Shown piece by piece: positions 31,530-43,159 of a stretch of 64,000 bases of DNA. Every line of letters begins with the position of its first letter. Within the stretch, counting starts at the first letter, position 1. The stretch is from Knufia peltigerae (Eukaryota; Ascomycota; Eurotiomycetes; Chaetothyriales; Trichomeriaceae): positions 1 to 64,000 of the forward strand of contig JAPDRN010000064.1 in assembly GCA_030247855.1 (NCBI GenBank), in the 5' to 3' direction. The notes beneath the pieces are model-generated. The model saw nothing but the letters and a program-made list of their open reading frames with translations, was not told the DNA's origin and did not search any database. The position numbers were made by a program, and so were the translations under genes.

Positions 31530-32479
31530 ACTTTGCCCTTCCTCTCGAAATTACAATTTCCAACCTCCGAGAAACCACTGAGCTCCAATGTCATCAAACT
31601 GTTGATACGACATCAGGCAACAACAATAACTACAACTCTCTGCTCTCTTTTTCTGACGAGAAACGAAAAATCGAAAGAATTGACCTGGCGAGCACTCATC
31701 GAAGCGGATGGGGGAGAAGGCCCATGGACAATAGGAAAAATGTCGAAGAATGTATAATAATATCCCATGAGACAGGAGGCATGAATCAAAATGCGCGTGT
31801 CTTTGTGAAAAGAAGGAAGGGTTTGAAGTTTGTCGAAACTACCTCCCATGAAAAGAGTCGACGCAGAGTCATTGCGAATCGAGAGTGCTCTCTTTTGGAC
31901 GTTCTTGAATTCAACAGGCGGAATAGATCCTAAATGTGCCAGAAAACTCTTGAGGTTAGCTCATAGGGTAGAAAGAGGCTTCGCTTTGTATAACACAATT
32001 ACTCCATATAACAATGTGCGTTCAACAAGAAACCCGAGACAGAACTCGACTTTGATGCGCACAGTTCATTGCAACCCATCCAGCTACGAGGACTCCGTAG
32101 AAATACAGGAAAAGTATAGTTCGGTTTTTTATGACAGGTATCAATTTCGGTCATGTACAATCCTTGATCGCCGGACTCGCTTCCTTGGATTCAACATAAG
32201 TCCGCATTCTGTACTCTGCTCAGACCCAAAAAACATAATCATCCTATTCCGTAACTTTGGCTCGCAATCGAGAGTTTTTTCAGAGCCCATCCCAGCGTGC
32301 AACGCCATGCTCAAACAAGATACCCTCCGACTTAAAGTTGACGAGACAAATACCCACACATACTGTACGATCTCGTGACAAGACAGCTTAAGCATCGGCC
32401 GTTTCTGAAACACATGCTCCATACGCAGTGATGCAACAGCAACACAGGAAAAAGCTCCTCCGTAATCTCATCGGCACAT
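31530..32479. other. Intergenic, convergent 3' ends
   Basis: Holds the 3' regions of tom6 and the MFS gene. One 182-codon plus-strand frame (31830-32378) has no recognisable motif and is most likely non-coding. Confidence 0.4.
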
Positions 32480-34236
32480 CTATCCTTGCGTGCCATAGCC
32501 AGAACCATTGGCACTGGGCATCAATGTCTCCGCTGCACCTTCGGCCTCGTCCTCAAGGTGTTCCCGTTTCATGTTTCGGCTCTTGAGGTAGGTGAAGGTG
32601 ACCAGAGCCGTGCCCACAATGACCGCGACGCTCAGAAGAATGACGTTTACGGGGATCGGGTTGAGTTTGAACACTACATGCGTGGCCGCATCGAGGGGTG
32701 ATTGCAGGAAGTTGAAGAGGCCCGCCAGACAGATGATTAGCCCGTAGACCTTGCCAAATGTTTGAAAGCCGAATACTTTTGCCGAGTAATCAGAGACGGT
32801 GGTATAGTAGAATGGTCTATACACGACAAACAGGCAAACGTTGGCGATCGCGGCCCACATGTACGGTAGGCATCCCAGAACGCCAATGATGGTGGCAGTG
32901 ACGACCAGGAAGCCCAGGGCGAACGGCGTTGACGTATGGTCAAGGAGCGTGCCGATGAAGGGGATGCTGAGTATGCCGCCCAGAGGAAGGGCAACATCGA
33001 AAAAATCGTTGACAAGTTTCGCTTTGTGTTCTGAGCCAAGTAGATACCGCTCTTGTGGACGAATAGTTGCGACGAAGTAGTTGATACGAGTCATCTGAAC
33101 GACCGTAAAGAGGGTGATTAACCAAAACCACGGCGTCTTGATTTGATTCAAGGCAGAATGGCCATGCAGGGCTCCCCAGACGCCGGACTTGCTGTTCTTG
33201 TTCTCCTCGCGTTTCTGGCGTTTGGTGTTGGTGGTCTTATCCAGCAACAGGCTGACCTCGGCGATGGTGCTTTCCCTGCGCTCGCGGTAGACTTGAATCT
33301 CTTCTTGGGAGGCCTCGGGTGGTGTTGGGGCGTTGATTTCTTCTTCTGCATCCTTGACGACCTCACTGACGGTCTTGTAGGAGTCTCGGGGCATGACAAA
33401 GACTTGGACGATAAAGATAAAAATAGGCACCACTAGGTAGATGAGAAAGAGCCGATGAGTGTTGAGCTTGCCGCCAGTAGCTTCGTAGACGAGTCGGAAG
33501 ACGAGGAACAGTGCCGAGGAGGAATCGAATGCGCCGGTCAGTAGGGCCAGGATGAGGCCCGAGTTTCGAGGGAATGTGTTGGACAGCTGAAAGGAGGAAA
33601 TGAAGACGAATGGACCGCCCAGTGCCAAAAAGAAGTAGCCCGGAGTGAAGAGGTCGCCGCCAACCTTGGCGGCGAAGGAGAACAGCAAAGAGCCTACGAG
33701 TAGGAAGATGCTTCCGATGATACCACAGACCCTTGGGCCATACCGGTCGAGGATGGTCCCAATAGGAAGGGCTGCGACATTCGTTGATACTGCTGCAACG
33801 GTGAACATCAAGTTCAGGCGAATCTCTTGTTGATAGCATGGCGAAGTATGGCTCTCCAGCTCGTCTGGTGTGCACAGGTCCGAGAAGACGCCCTCATCGA
33901 TGAGAACTGGTTTGATGGCAGCATAGCCAAAGACAATACCGGCAGCAAAGAGGCAATAGATTATCGCGATGATTACCTGTACTGCTCAAGAGGTCAGCGA
34001 GACGATGGCATTTCGCGAACATGCCTAACCTCGGCAGCGTCTTTCCACTCACCTAATCGCTTTTGCTTGGAAACCTCCTCGAATTGCAGAGCTTCCGTGA
34101 CCACACTGGCCTTCCTATGAGCCGGTGGAAGCTGATCACTGAAAGGATTGAAACTCATCCTCCTTCGCGACGACGAACTCGAGCCTGGTCGTTCTCGCTC
34201 GAAGCCATCGACGGAGGCAACTCGCGTCAGAGACAT
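32480..34236 (-). CDS. FMP42-like MFS membrane protein
   Basis: Two exons (34236-34030, 33976-32480) give 567 residues. Exon 1 encodes a cytosolic Ser/Arg-rich arm; exon 2 starts with VIIAIIYCLFAAGIVFGYAAIKPVL, which is the first helix of the family that includes yeast Fmp42. Other family landmarks are SPCYQQEIRLNLMFTVAAVSTNVAALPIGTILDRYG, a long cytosolic loop (about residues 235-310) rich in Glu and Lys, and the RPFYYTTVSDYSAKVFGFQTFGKVYG segment shared with SLC43-type carriers. The intron donor GTTAGG and branch CTGAC are acceptable. Yeast Fmp42 was found with mitochondria or vacuoles and its substrate is unknown; relatives in animals move large neutral amino acids (established). The substrate here is undetermined. 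Confidence 0.88.
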
Positions 34237-35895
34237 GACGAGCAATATGAGAACCAAGACCCAAGAGGCGCAAAACAATAGCCGTCCAGTGAGCAACAGG
34301 CAGAGAGGCCTGTTCTTCGCCCCGACGTAATCAACTACGTAGGCGGGGAAAGGCGTCAGAGAGGAAAAAATTGCGGAGTGTTCAATTAGACTCTGTGATG
34401 TGTGTAACCAGTCAGCGGAAGATCTGGGAGATCTTAAGTACCTTGGCCCAAAGTGGGTGCGGAAGAGCCAACGATTCAGTAGAGTGTGCGGAGTCAAGTG
34501 TACAGATAGAGAGGAGTGTAGGACCGGACAGCTGGTGATTTTCGAGTAAAAGAGAATGAAGGAGTTGGACAAAGAGCGATAGAGAGAGAGTCAAGGCTGC
34601 GAGGGAAGCTGGAGCATTCTTGAGCTCTTTTGAACCTCTGCCCTCACGAGATAAGGGAGCATGAGCTATGAATAAATAGAAAAATTTGGTTGCTGATGTA
34701 TCCGTACTGCGTAAAAGAGCCACCACGCTGATAACGATAAGCATCGCGTAGAAATTTTTGCAGAGGCAAGAGGAGGCGGGCAACGAGGCGATTGGTCAGT
34801 TGCAGCCGCAGAGCCTGGAGGTGGCCGATGCTCGATGGACGCCGCCGACGCGACGAAGGCTTTGCCTCTACCACTCCTCGCCTAGGAGTTGTCGACTTGG
34901 CGGTGATGGAGAGAGAGAGACCACTTCGCATGAGACTCCTCGATTCAGACAAGTCACATTAGGTATGTACTTGTGCAGCGACAACATTTAGGTTGTACGT
35001 CCTCCGTATCTGGTCTGATCATTTTGGTTGATCGTCGAGGAGAGCACGTCGAGATGTGGTTCGGATATTTTGCTGCAATTGTCCCCGATAATTGGTGGCC
35101 TGTGATCGTAGGCAGTGATGGTCCTCGCACGAGCAACAAGGCATAGCCTAAAGTACCTGGCGGAGTCCCTGAAGCCACCCACCACCAGGTAATCTTTCAT
35201 TCACCCTGTCCAAACTTCGCATATCCACTGTCACAAAGATTTCTTTTTTCCAGAGTGTCAACGCCTGTGAAAGCACCCTACAGCAAATCCGCACTGGAGA
35301 GCCTTGTCTGATGTTGCGCCCAAAGAACAAATGAGGCTGCTGAGACAGGCTGATGTCTGTTTGGCTGGCGGCTGCGGAACCAGGTCATTCTTAGCCGCCC
35401 ACCTGAAATAGGTCACCTACCTCAGCGCTTGTTCCGAAACACTCTGGTGGTTGGGACAAAGAAACCACCACCATCCATCAATGATAGTGTTTAGTCGTCC
35501 TGAGACTGTCTAGAGCCTGTTGGCGGTCGCCTCTCCACGACTGTAACAGTGGTTTGAGAAGCGGTGAGAAGTTGTTGGGTTTGACTGCGTCAAGATAGAT
35601 TCACCTGGTTCACATACCTGACCTGAAGATACTTAAACCGGTGCCATGTCCGATTGCTGAATACATTCTCTTCTTTCAACAAGTTCCAAACTCCAAATAC
35701 AATCATTCCATCGATCCAACTCTGGCCAGTCCTTTCCATCACCACGAAATCAGCCAACATTGACATTCCTTACCTTCCATTCATTGCATTTCTATACCAT
35801 TTCTCACCTTGACCAACACGTTCTTTGAAAGACCAAGTCAAAGCGGAACCCTACTTTCACTCCAAAAACCTCTCGTTGCCGCTGTATAGATCACT
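34237..35895. promoter_or_regulatory. Divergent upstream region, 1.7 kb
   Basis: Lies between the FMP42-like gene and the MARVEL-like gene. The half next to the MFS gene contains open frames that run into its exon 1 and are probably 5' leader. The half before 35896 is pyrimidine-rich. No separate gene seen. Confidence 0.4.
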
Positions 35896-36583
35896 ATGGG
35901 TCCTGATCATGGTGTTCTCGGAGCCACCTTCAAGGCCACGAGAGCGTTGCAGATGGCTTCCATGATTGCGATTATTGGTATCACGGCCAACTTCATTTCG
36001 GAAATGGTCAGCGCTGGCGCAACTCCTCCCCCGGTCCTGGTCGCAATATTGAGCATCGTACGTCAGGTCGAAGCAAGGAAGTTTGGTGCCATTCTAACCT
36101 GCACTAGGTCTGCATTTCAGTGTTGTACTGCGCCATCACACTCATTCTCTACCTGGATAACATCCTTCCGTTCCTTATCAGTACCGGCATCGACTCACTC
36201 TTCTTGATCGCTCTCATAGTGGTTTCGGTGGTCGTGGGGAAGCCTCTCTCATACCTCAACTGCCAGGACCTGGACAAGAACTCGAATGCCACCTCAAGCG
36301 CCTACGACTTTACATCGGCACTCGGAAACAGCCTAAACAAAAGTGGCAAGGTCAACTATTCCCAATGGATCGGCACTTCCAAATCCACCTGCCTCGAAAT
36401 GAAATCGATCTGGGGACTGAGCATTGCTCTATGGTAAGTGGCCAAGACACCTACAGAAACCCACTGAGTTTCAAAGCTGACCCGTGGATCTCACATAGTA
36501 TCTTATTCACCTTCTCAGCCGTCAGCACCATCTGCCTGTGGAAAAGAGCCAAGCACGCATATGTCAACAAGACCGAGGCGTGA
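35896..36583 (+). CDS. Four-helix MARVEL-like membrane protein
   Basis: Three exons (35896-36057, 36108-36433, 36499-36583) give 190 residues. Four hydrophobic segments are visible: ALQMASMIAIIGITANFI, ISVLYCAITLILYL, ISTGIDSLFLIALIVVSVVVG and SIALW|CILFTFSAVSTICLW (the last across a splice). A long extracytoplasmic loop between helices three and four contains several Asn-x-Ser/Thr sites and two Cys. This is the architecture of fungal MARVEL/SUR7-like proteins, which organise plasma-membrane subdomains or act in vesicle traffic. The family call rests on topology and general appearance rather than on a diagnostic motif. The short exons with phase-matched joins support the gene. Confidence 0.75.
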
Positions 36584-39049
36584 CGCGCCAATGGTAGAGA
36601 AGCAACCACGGGGCAAGGACCGTCATTCTCGGGAAAAGTAAGCGGTATATCCGTACAGCACAAAAAGGATTTGCGCGGGTGATCTTCAAAAGAAACTGGC
36701 AAAGATAGTCGTAAGGGTCACCACCGGTTAGGTCTTCCAGGATAATGGTAGGGAGGGTATGGCGTCAACGGTGATCTCAATCTCCCAACAGTTGTATTAG
36801 CATAAAAAATCCTCGTGTTTTCGGCATGTGGCTGGCCTCAAGGCACCAAATGAGCCGGGTTCGGGTGCAGTGCAGTTCCATCCCCGGAAAGATGTGGCAG
36901 ATGATGATAGGTCGGAAGAGAGGGCAATGATCAGAAATTCCAACTTCCGCTGTTTTGGTAGTCGAGGTGGCGTGCGTCGACGTTTTTCATAGGACCAGAA
37001 TTTCCAGACATGCAGCTGTGACATGCATGTGCTGTACCGGGAAGCCTCCCACCTCGCAAGAGGCGAATTGTTGCCAAAGGGTCGGGAACAGGCCCATTGA
37101 CGTGTTTTGAGGATGGATGGACAGCATTGGCAGACTCTGCGTTGTCCTGCTGACCGGGATCGTTTAGCTGACAACGTGCATGCAAGGTGAGCGAGCAGGG
37201 TGTGTTTTTGAATTGACCTGTTCAACGACCTGAGCAGCTCCATCATTCAAGACACCTAGCGATGCAACTGCGCCGAAAGGGAAATGGAGCGGCGCCCCAC
37301 GGGAGTGATCGTAGTTGTCCGCCTGAAAATGAGAGTTTGCGAGAGGGTGGTACTCCGTACGCGAGGGATGATGTTGATTACCTAGGTATGAGAGGACTGG
37401 GTTGATTGCCTCCCAAGTACGAGGACGAGTACGTGAAGGGGTCGTTGAGCACTGTGGCAGGGCAGATTACCGTATTGACACCTAATTCCGTACACAATGT
37501 ACGTACTGTAGGTAGGCAGGTACCTACTCCGTATGCCATACTGTAACATTCCAAGCACCTCCCCACCAGCGGTGCTATTGTAGGTACTGGTAGTGAATCC
37601 GTCGTCGTCAAGCTTACTTACCTGGCCTACTCGTACGGGCAAACTATTTCTCGGGATCAGCAGACAGTTTGTGCCCATTCTCGCAGACTGGGCCCGGTAC
37701 TGCGGGACGGGGCATGGAGCTACTGTATTGGTACTGTTGAAGTAAAAGGTGACCAAGCCACTAGTAGGGGTGCCCGGGCGGTAGTGTGGGTGTTCTAGGT
37801 GTCTTTGGGAATAGTTTCGGAGGCCAGGGAGGCCTGTTTCGCCCCGAGAAGGGAGCGTCCAGACACCCTGGAGGTGTACGGAGTACGGAGCAAGACACAC
37901 CTGAGTTGATCCAAGTTGCCGGGACTGACAAGGAAACAAAATCCCAATTTTCGTGGTCACAGCCAGCTGTTCATTTCCAGATTCGCGGTTCGCCCGTGCT
38001 TCTCATGCTTTTCTAGTCGCTTGCCTCTATTGGTCTTGTCCGACTTTCTCTCATGCCTCCATTTTCAGTGAATTCCACCCTGTACAGAATTTTATCCACC
38101 TGGGATGTCTTGTTGTATCAACCAGACCCCGTCCATCGTCAAGTCTGTCACTTCAGTCGCCGGGTAGCAAGGTCCCCTGGTCCCTCGAGCCCTGGCTCTC
38201 GTCCTGCCGTCATAATTTTTCCTCCGAATCTTCCTCCACTACTGCCGGCCCCCTCCCTCGCTCTACTCGTATCAGACAGAGTCCAGCCCATGTCCACCTC
38301 CCATTTGCTTCAAGTTTTTCTCTGCCCGGTCCTCTCTCCACCGCTCGAGGTCAATGCACGTCGTTCTTATTCCATTAGACCTTGGGTTCTCAAACTGACC
38401 ACCTCTTCCGCACTCACCTCTTCTCATTTTGTGCATCTTGCAAAAAAATCACTCATATTCATAAACAGGTCGTCTTCCCACCGTTCGGTCGCTCAGCATA
38501 TCCATTTTGGGTGCATTCCACGGTCTCACAGTCGTCGTCTCCGCTGCTGTGTTGGAAACGTTTGTCAGGGTGCCAGCTGGCTGGCTCGCTTGTCTCTTGA
38601 CCGGGACTCAACCCTACCCACCCTAGGTACACACTCCTTCTCCAGGCTGGTGCCGAAGCTTTGGGTTCGAACCGGTCTCATTCGAGTTCACGTTGTTCAC
38701 GCGGTCGCCCCATATCCACTATCGATGTCCTAAGTTACTCAACGGCGTGTCAGTTATCAAACCTGTTCCCCACCCGCTCGACTCAGAACGAGAGATCCTT
38801 TTAAGATTATTGCAACCCACTATTGACAGGCCGTTGTCGCCGTTGTCCCATTCTGTCGTCCTGTCATTCCTTCGCACGATATCTTCAACTTTTGGCTTTT
38901 CGGCCTCCTTGGACATTTCCTCTTGCTCTCTTCTTCCTCTCCGCAGGTCCTCTACGTGTCTGTGTCTTTTGTCCGCTCCGTCAGCGGACATCTGGGGGTT
39001 TTTTATGGTTTTCCACGCGTACGACGAAGGAATACCATGCTTGGTAACC
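36584..39049. promoter_or_regulatory. Gene-poor DNA and long pyrimidine-rich leader of the methyltransferase gene
   Basis: From 36584 to about 37900 no gene is seen; TAGGTA, GTACC and TACGGAGTA motifs cluster between 37380 and 37640. From about 37950 the DNA becomes strongly C/T-rich on the plus strand up to the methyltransferase ATG, with several short upstream ATGs. This looks like an extended promoter and 5' leader rather than a coding region, although an open frame of 226 codons (38053-38733) exists. Confidence 0.45.
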
Positions 39050-40444
39050 ATGACTTATTCTGACAAGGACAGTATGGATGACCTGAATCTACCGACCGTC
39101 ATACCCGTCGATGAAAACTATGGCCGTTTTTCTGTCCTCGAGGAGGAGGATCGAGATGCCAGCTCGGCGTATTCCATGGCGTCTTCCGCCTACAACTTCA
39201 GGATGGAAAATGGCCGTCGGTACCATGACTATAAAGACGGACACCCTTTTCCTCACGACGAGGTCTCGGAGGAGAACGAAATCACCATGCACGAGATGTG
39301 TCTGCTCATATTTGAGGATAAATATTTCTTGTCGCCTGTCGACGAATCTAATCTTCGCGCCGTTGCCGATATAGGTACTGGTCGAGGGTACTGGGCCGAG
39401 GGGGTGGCTGACAGGTTTCCCGATGCCCAGGTGGTGGGAATGGATTTGACACCACATGCTCGAAATATCCTGCCGAACTGCTCTTTTATGCTTGCCGATG
39501 CGACAGAAGACTGGGTACTCGACGATCCGAGCATGAAATTCGACCTGGTCCACATTCGATCTCTATTTGGCGGTGTCAGGGACTGGGCTGCGCTATACAA
39601 GAACTGCTTCGAGTAAGTCCGACGCTTTCCACGATCCGCGCAAGCTCTTACCTCGCCGTGACATGGATCTATACGTCCATGTCACCGCTTTACATCCCGA
39701 ATTCGCTGGCTTTCCCCCCTCGAAAATACGATGGGCAATTATGTACTTGAGCCTTTGTTCAACGCAAAAGAAATCCAGTCATTAGATTATGGGTTTTCTG
39801 TAATATTCTCAACCTTTTTGAGCATATCTCAACGCGTGATTTTGATGTTTGATACTGGTTGCTGACGGTAGACAGTAACATGAGGTCTGGGGGGTGGATC
39901 GAACAGCTGGAGATTGAAATCGATGCGCAAACCCAAGACGCTAGCACTCCACCGGACAGTCACATCAAAGCGCTATGCGAGTACACCAGAAGCCATCTGT
40001 CTGTTGCCGCTGGACGAGATTTCGACATATCTTTCAGTATGAAGCAAATGATTGAAGACGCTGGCTTTGTGGATGTCCAGGAGAAGAGAATCAACATACC
40101 ACTCGGCCCGTGGTCATCGGATTCGAGAATGAAAGATATTGGAAGATTCTACGAACGATTTTACAAGACGGGGTTGCAAGGCTGGCTGTTACAAGTCTGC
40201 ACTCGGCAACTGAATGTGGGTTTCTCAAGCCACTATACCTCTGAACGACTCTGAGCTAAGAATTCTTCTAGTGGTCTGTTGACCAGGTCAACGCAGCTTG
40301 TGTCAGTGCGTTTAAAGAGATCAACCAGCGCCAGCAACACTGGTATTATCCCTTGTAAGTCTCGTGCCGCCGTCGTTATCGCTTACGGCTCATCCTGACG
40401 CGATTGTTCTTTCTAGGGTTATTGTTATTGGACGAAAACCTTGA
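39050..40444 (+). CDS. LaeA-like SAM-dependent methyltransferase
   Basis: Four exons (39050-39612, 39876-40215, 40272-40354, 40417-40444) close to 337 residues, normal for the fungal LaeA/UMTA group. The SAM motif reads VADIGTGRGYWA near residue 105, followed by VVGMDLTP. The FDLVHIRSLFGGVRDW and GGWIEQLEIE segments are the family landmarks, and the last exon encodes the usual hydrophobic ending. The N-terminal 60 residues are acidic and Ser/Tyr-rich. Intron 1 is unusually long (263 bp). Further in-frame ATGs exist at 39005 and 39074, so the start is uncertain by some residues. LaeA itself is a nuclear regulator of secondary metabolism and development; most paralogues are of unknown substrate. 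I place it in the family but do not claim it is LaeA. Confidence 0.85.
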
Positions 40445-41491
40445 ACGAGTTCTCTTTATTTACGATTTTTTGCACGAACGTTTACGCTTTATGTCGACAT
40501 GCATATTTCGGATTCACCGGCAGATCAGATCCTACCACCACCACCAGAATTGATGATTCACGTCGTAATGACCTGTACATAAATGGCTAGATGGTATGCG
40601 CATGCATTTGGAAAGAGATATGTCGGGGGAACAATGCTGGTGCCAGTGGCGGCACGGTTCAAGAAGTCGCGTCTCGACGGCCTTTCCACTACTCTCATCG
40701 CTGATTGGGAAGGTCCTTTCATGCCTGAGAGTGAAGGTTAAGAGTACCATGAGCTGTTCTTGGTCATCTTATACAAAATGAGATGGGAACGTGTTTGGCA
40801 GCCTCAGACCAGATCTTGCTTGACTATTCAAGAGATTGAGTCAGAGTCAACCATTCGACAGGCATCTGACAGAGACGATGCATACCGCCGCAGTCTCCGC
40901 CGCTTGGGCAATCATCTGCTAAAGATGATGATGTGTAAACACCAGAACGAGACGCAGCCTGAATGTTGAAACCTCCAGAGGTTTAGACAAAGGCACAAAA
41001 TCACTCGACATGAATGTCGTGTTCTGCATGGAGGGAAGCGGAGGAAGGTACCATTGAATCTACCATGGTCTCATGTATATACGAGAAGGGTCTGGCTTAT
41101 TTATACTACGATATGTATCTGGAGGTGCGATATCGTCCACGAATGAATGTGAATATACTGCTCATCGTATTTTGAGCTTTTGCATTGAAGGAACAGTCCA
41201 AGAGTGTTTGACCAAGTCATTTGACATGGAGGCAATCTTGCGTGGCACAGAGGTGCTGCTTATACACGAGAACCTTCCCAATTTCGAAGGCGAGCCTGAT
41301 ACTCCTTATCGGTAGACCCGTAACAGAGTATACATTGTATCAATAAAGTGATCCTCGGAATGAGAATCGGAAGAAGAGTCCGAACAGTTTTCTACCTACT
41401 TCCGGGCAAGTGACCGTCACAACCCTCCGGTGCCCCTCCTCAAGGTTCCACCCCTTATCGAGTGGACGTGGACTTTCTTGCTTGGGTCTTT

Positions 41492-41519
41492 GGGTGTGGG
41501 AGGGGGTTGGAGGGGGGGG
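41492..41519 (+). other. G-rich tract, potential G-quadruplex
   Basis: Five G-runs including GGG, GGGGG and an eight-G run with short spacers satisfy the usual G3+N1-7 pattern. No function can be assigned. Confidence 0.5.
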
Positions 41520-42050
41520 CGAGCTTGTACGTTGAGGTACCGCTGAAGTGGTCCCTACTCTGTACTACTTTCATTAGTATTTGGACGGGTTAGGTGCCTA
41601 GTGAGATACCCAAGGTAGGTACTTACGGAGTAGTCTTGGATTGGGGTCGTACCTAGGTACTTATTTTACTGTAAAGACGCGAGGCGGCACTCTTTTTATG
41701 TCCAGTCCAGATTTCCCACCGGCAAGTGAGATGATTCGGAAACAGATCTCGATCAGTCTGTAAACCAAAGTGATGAGTTTTCTGGGGACTTTTATCCCAG
41801 TGGTATACACTTTCACCAAATACCTATTTACCCGGGTATGTACTCCAGTTGGTGTCCATTAGATGTTGTACTTGCGAGTGACTCAGTTGGGAGTGACTCT
41901 GTTTGTTATTGACCACTCGTGGAAATATACATCCACACGTACATACTTTGAGCAGCATACTCCATAACATGTATACATACATGCCATTACATTTTATGTA
42001 TGCCACACGAGTAGGTACAGGACCAGTAATGGACGAGGTCAATTGTACCA

Positions 42051-42074
42051 GGAGGGGGGGAGGAGGGGAGGGGA
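42051..42074 (+). other. G-rich tract, potential G-quadruplex
   Basis: An eight-G run followed by two GGGG runs with one- to three-base spacers satisfies the pattern. It lies in the same gene-free stretch as the tract at 41492. Confidence 0.5.
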
Positions 42075-43159
42075 GAAAGTGAGTGGTCCCAAAGCATACG
42101 GTTTATGGAGGATCCTACTATGGTAGGTAGGTAATTACAATAGGTATTTCAAGTACGGAGTCAATAGAGAACAAGGTACGATACTGTACAGTCCACTCCA
42201 ACGCATTTCACAGGACCCAGGGAAGTATGTACTGTAAGAATTCCTCGCAAAAACGCATTGACCTGCTACACCCGCCGGGAAAAAAAAGTCTTCCTACCAC
42301 CCCATGTGGGTAGATAAAGGTGAAGTGGAGTTGTGTACAGTAGGAAGATCGATAATGTACGTGAAATGGGAGGAGTAAGAAGTACCTACCTACAATAGGT
42401 ACCCAAGGTACGTACAAGTCAACTCTCAAAACACAGTACCTTTGAGTGACCCCCATATTCACAGATACAACATTACCTTTACTTGTCAAAAAAAACTTCA
42501 ATGTATACAAAGTATCACGTTGGTGCACTCGTCAAGTACCCATGTTTTATACCCTGTCATATTTACCATGTAAAGTGTGCCCCCCTACCCGAGGTACAAC
42601 AACTCGGACCGAAAAGCGAAAGTAAATATATAAATACTGTCACTCTGTCAGTATTTTTCAAGGGTGCGTACTGTAGTACCGTATCATCCGACAACAACCT
42701 TGAAGAGTCAATGATTCTTATTGTTTGAAAGGTTCTTGTATGTGATGATACGTAGACGGATATACCAGTCGTGTCCCTTCCGTCCTCGTCGTCCTCGGGT
42801 ACCACTCTCTTTACACACATGTACATACAGTACCTCAGTCGACAAAGGTTAACGGTGCCGTCCAAAGTTGGGTGTTTGTCGGGTGGAATAACCATTTACA
42901 GCACCTGTCAAAGTGTCATTCATAAACTCCAGAAGCTTCGGAAGAAACAACCTTTTGGCAGTCCAAAGTGGTGGCTTGGTACGATACTACATACTACCCA
43001 AAATGAGGAACCCTGGCATTTGTTACCTCTCCGCAGGTATCAAAAATAACTACATGCGTACAAACACACTGTCACAGAAACAATCAGGCCAAAGACCGAT
43101 GCTAAAACATGATATCAAAAGTATGACCATTTCAAAACCATACGATACCATATTGATAG

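Larger units (their letters stand above)
40445..43159. other. 2.7-kb gene-free, motif-rich stretch
   Basis: No coding gene seen. Between 41580 and 42440 TAGGTA/TACCTA, GTACGTAC and TACGGAGTA strings recur, including related copies of ACCCAAGGTA[GC]GTAC near 41610 and 42400. Two G-runs with quadruplex potential lie at 41492-41519 and 42051-42074. Open frames here are short and not protein-like. Confidence 0.45.

Noticed and set aside
31830..32378. 182-codon plus-strand ORF between tom6 and the MFS gene
   Set aside because: No motifs or family resemblance; lies in 3' untranslated DNA between convergent genes.
38053..38733. 226-codon plus-strand ORF upstream of the methyltransferase
   Set aside because: Composition follows the C/T-rich leader; Ser/Pro/Leu/Arg-biased with no domain, and it is more likely untranslated leader.
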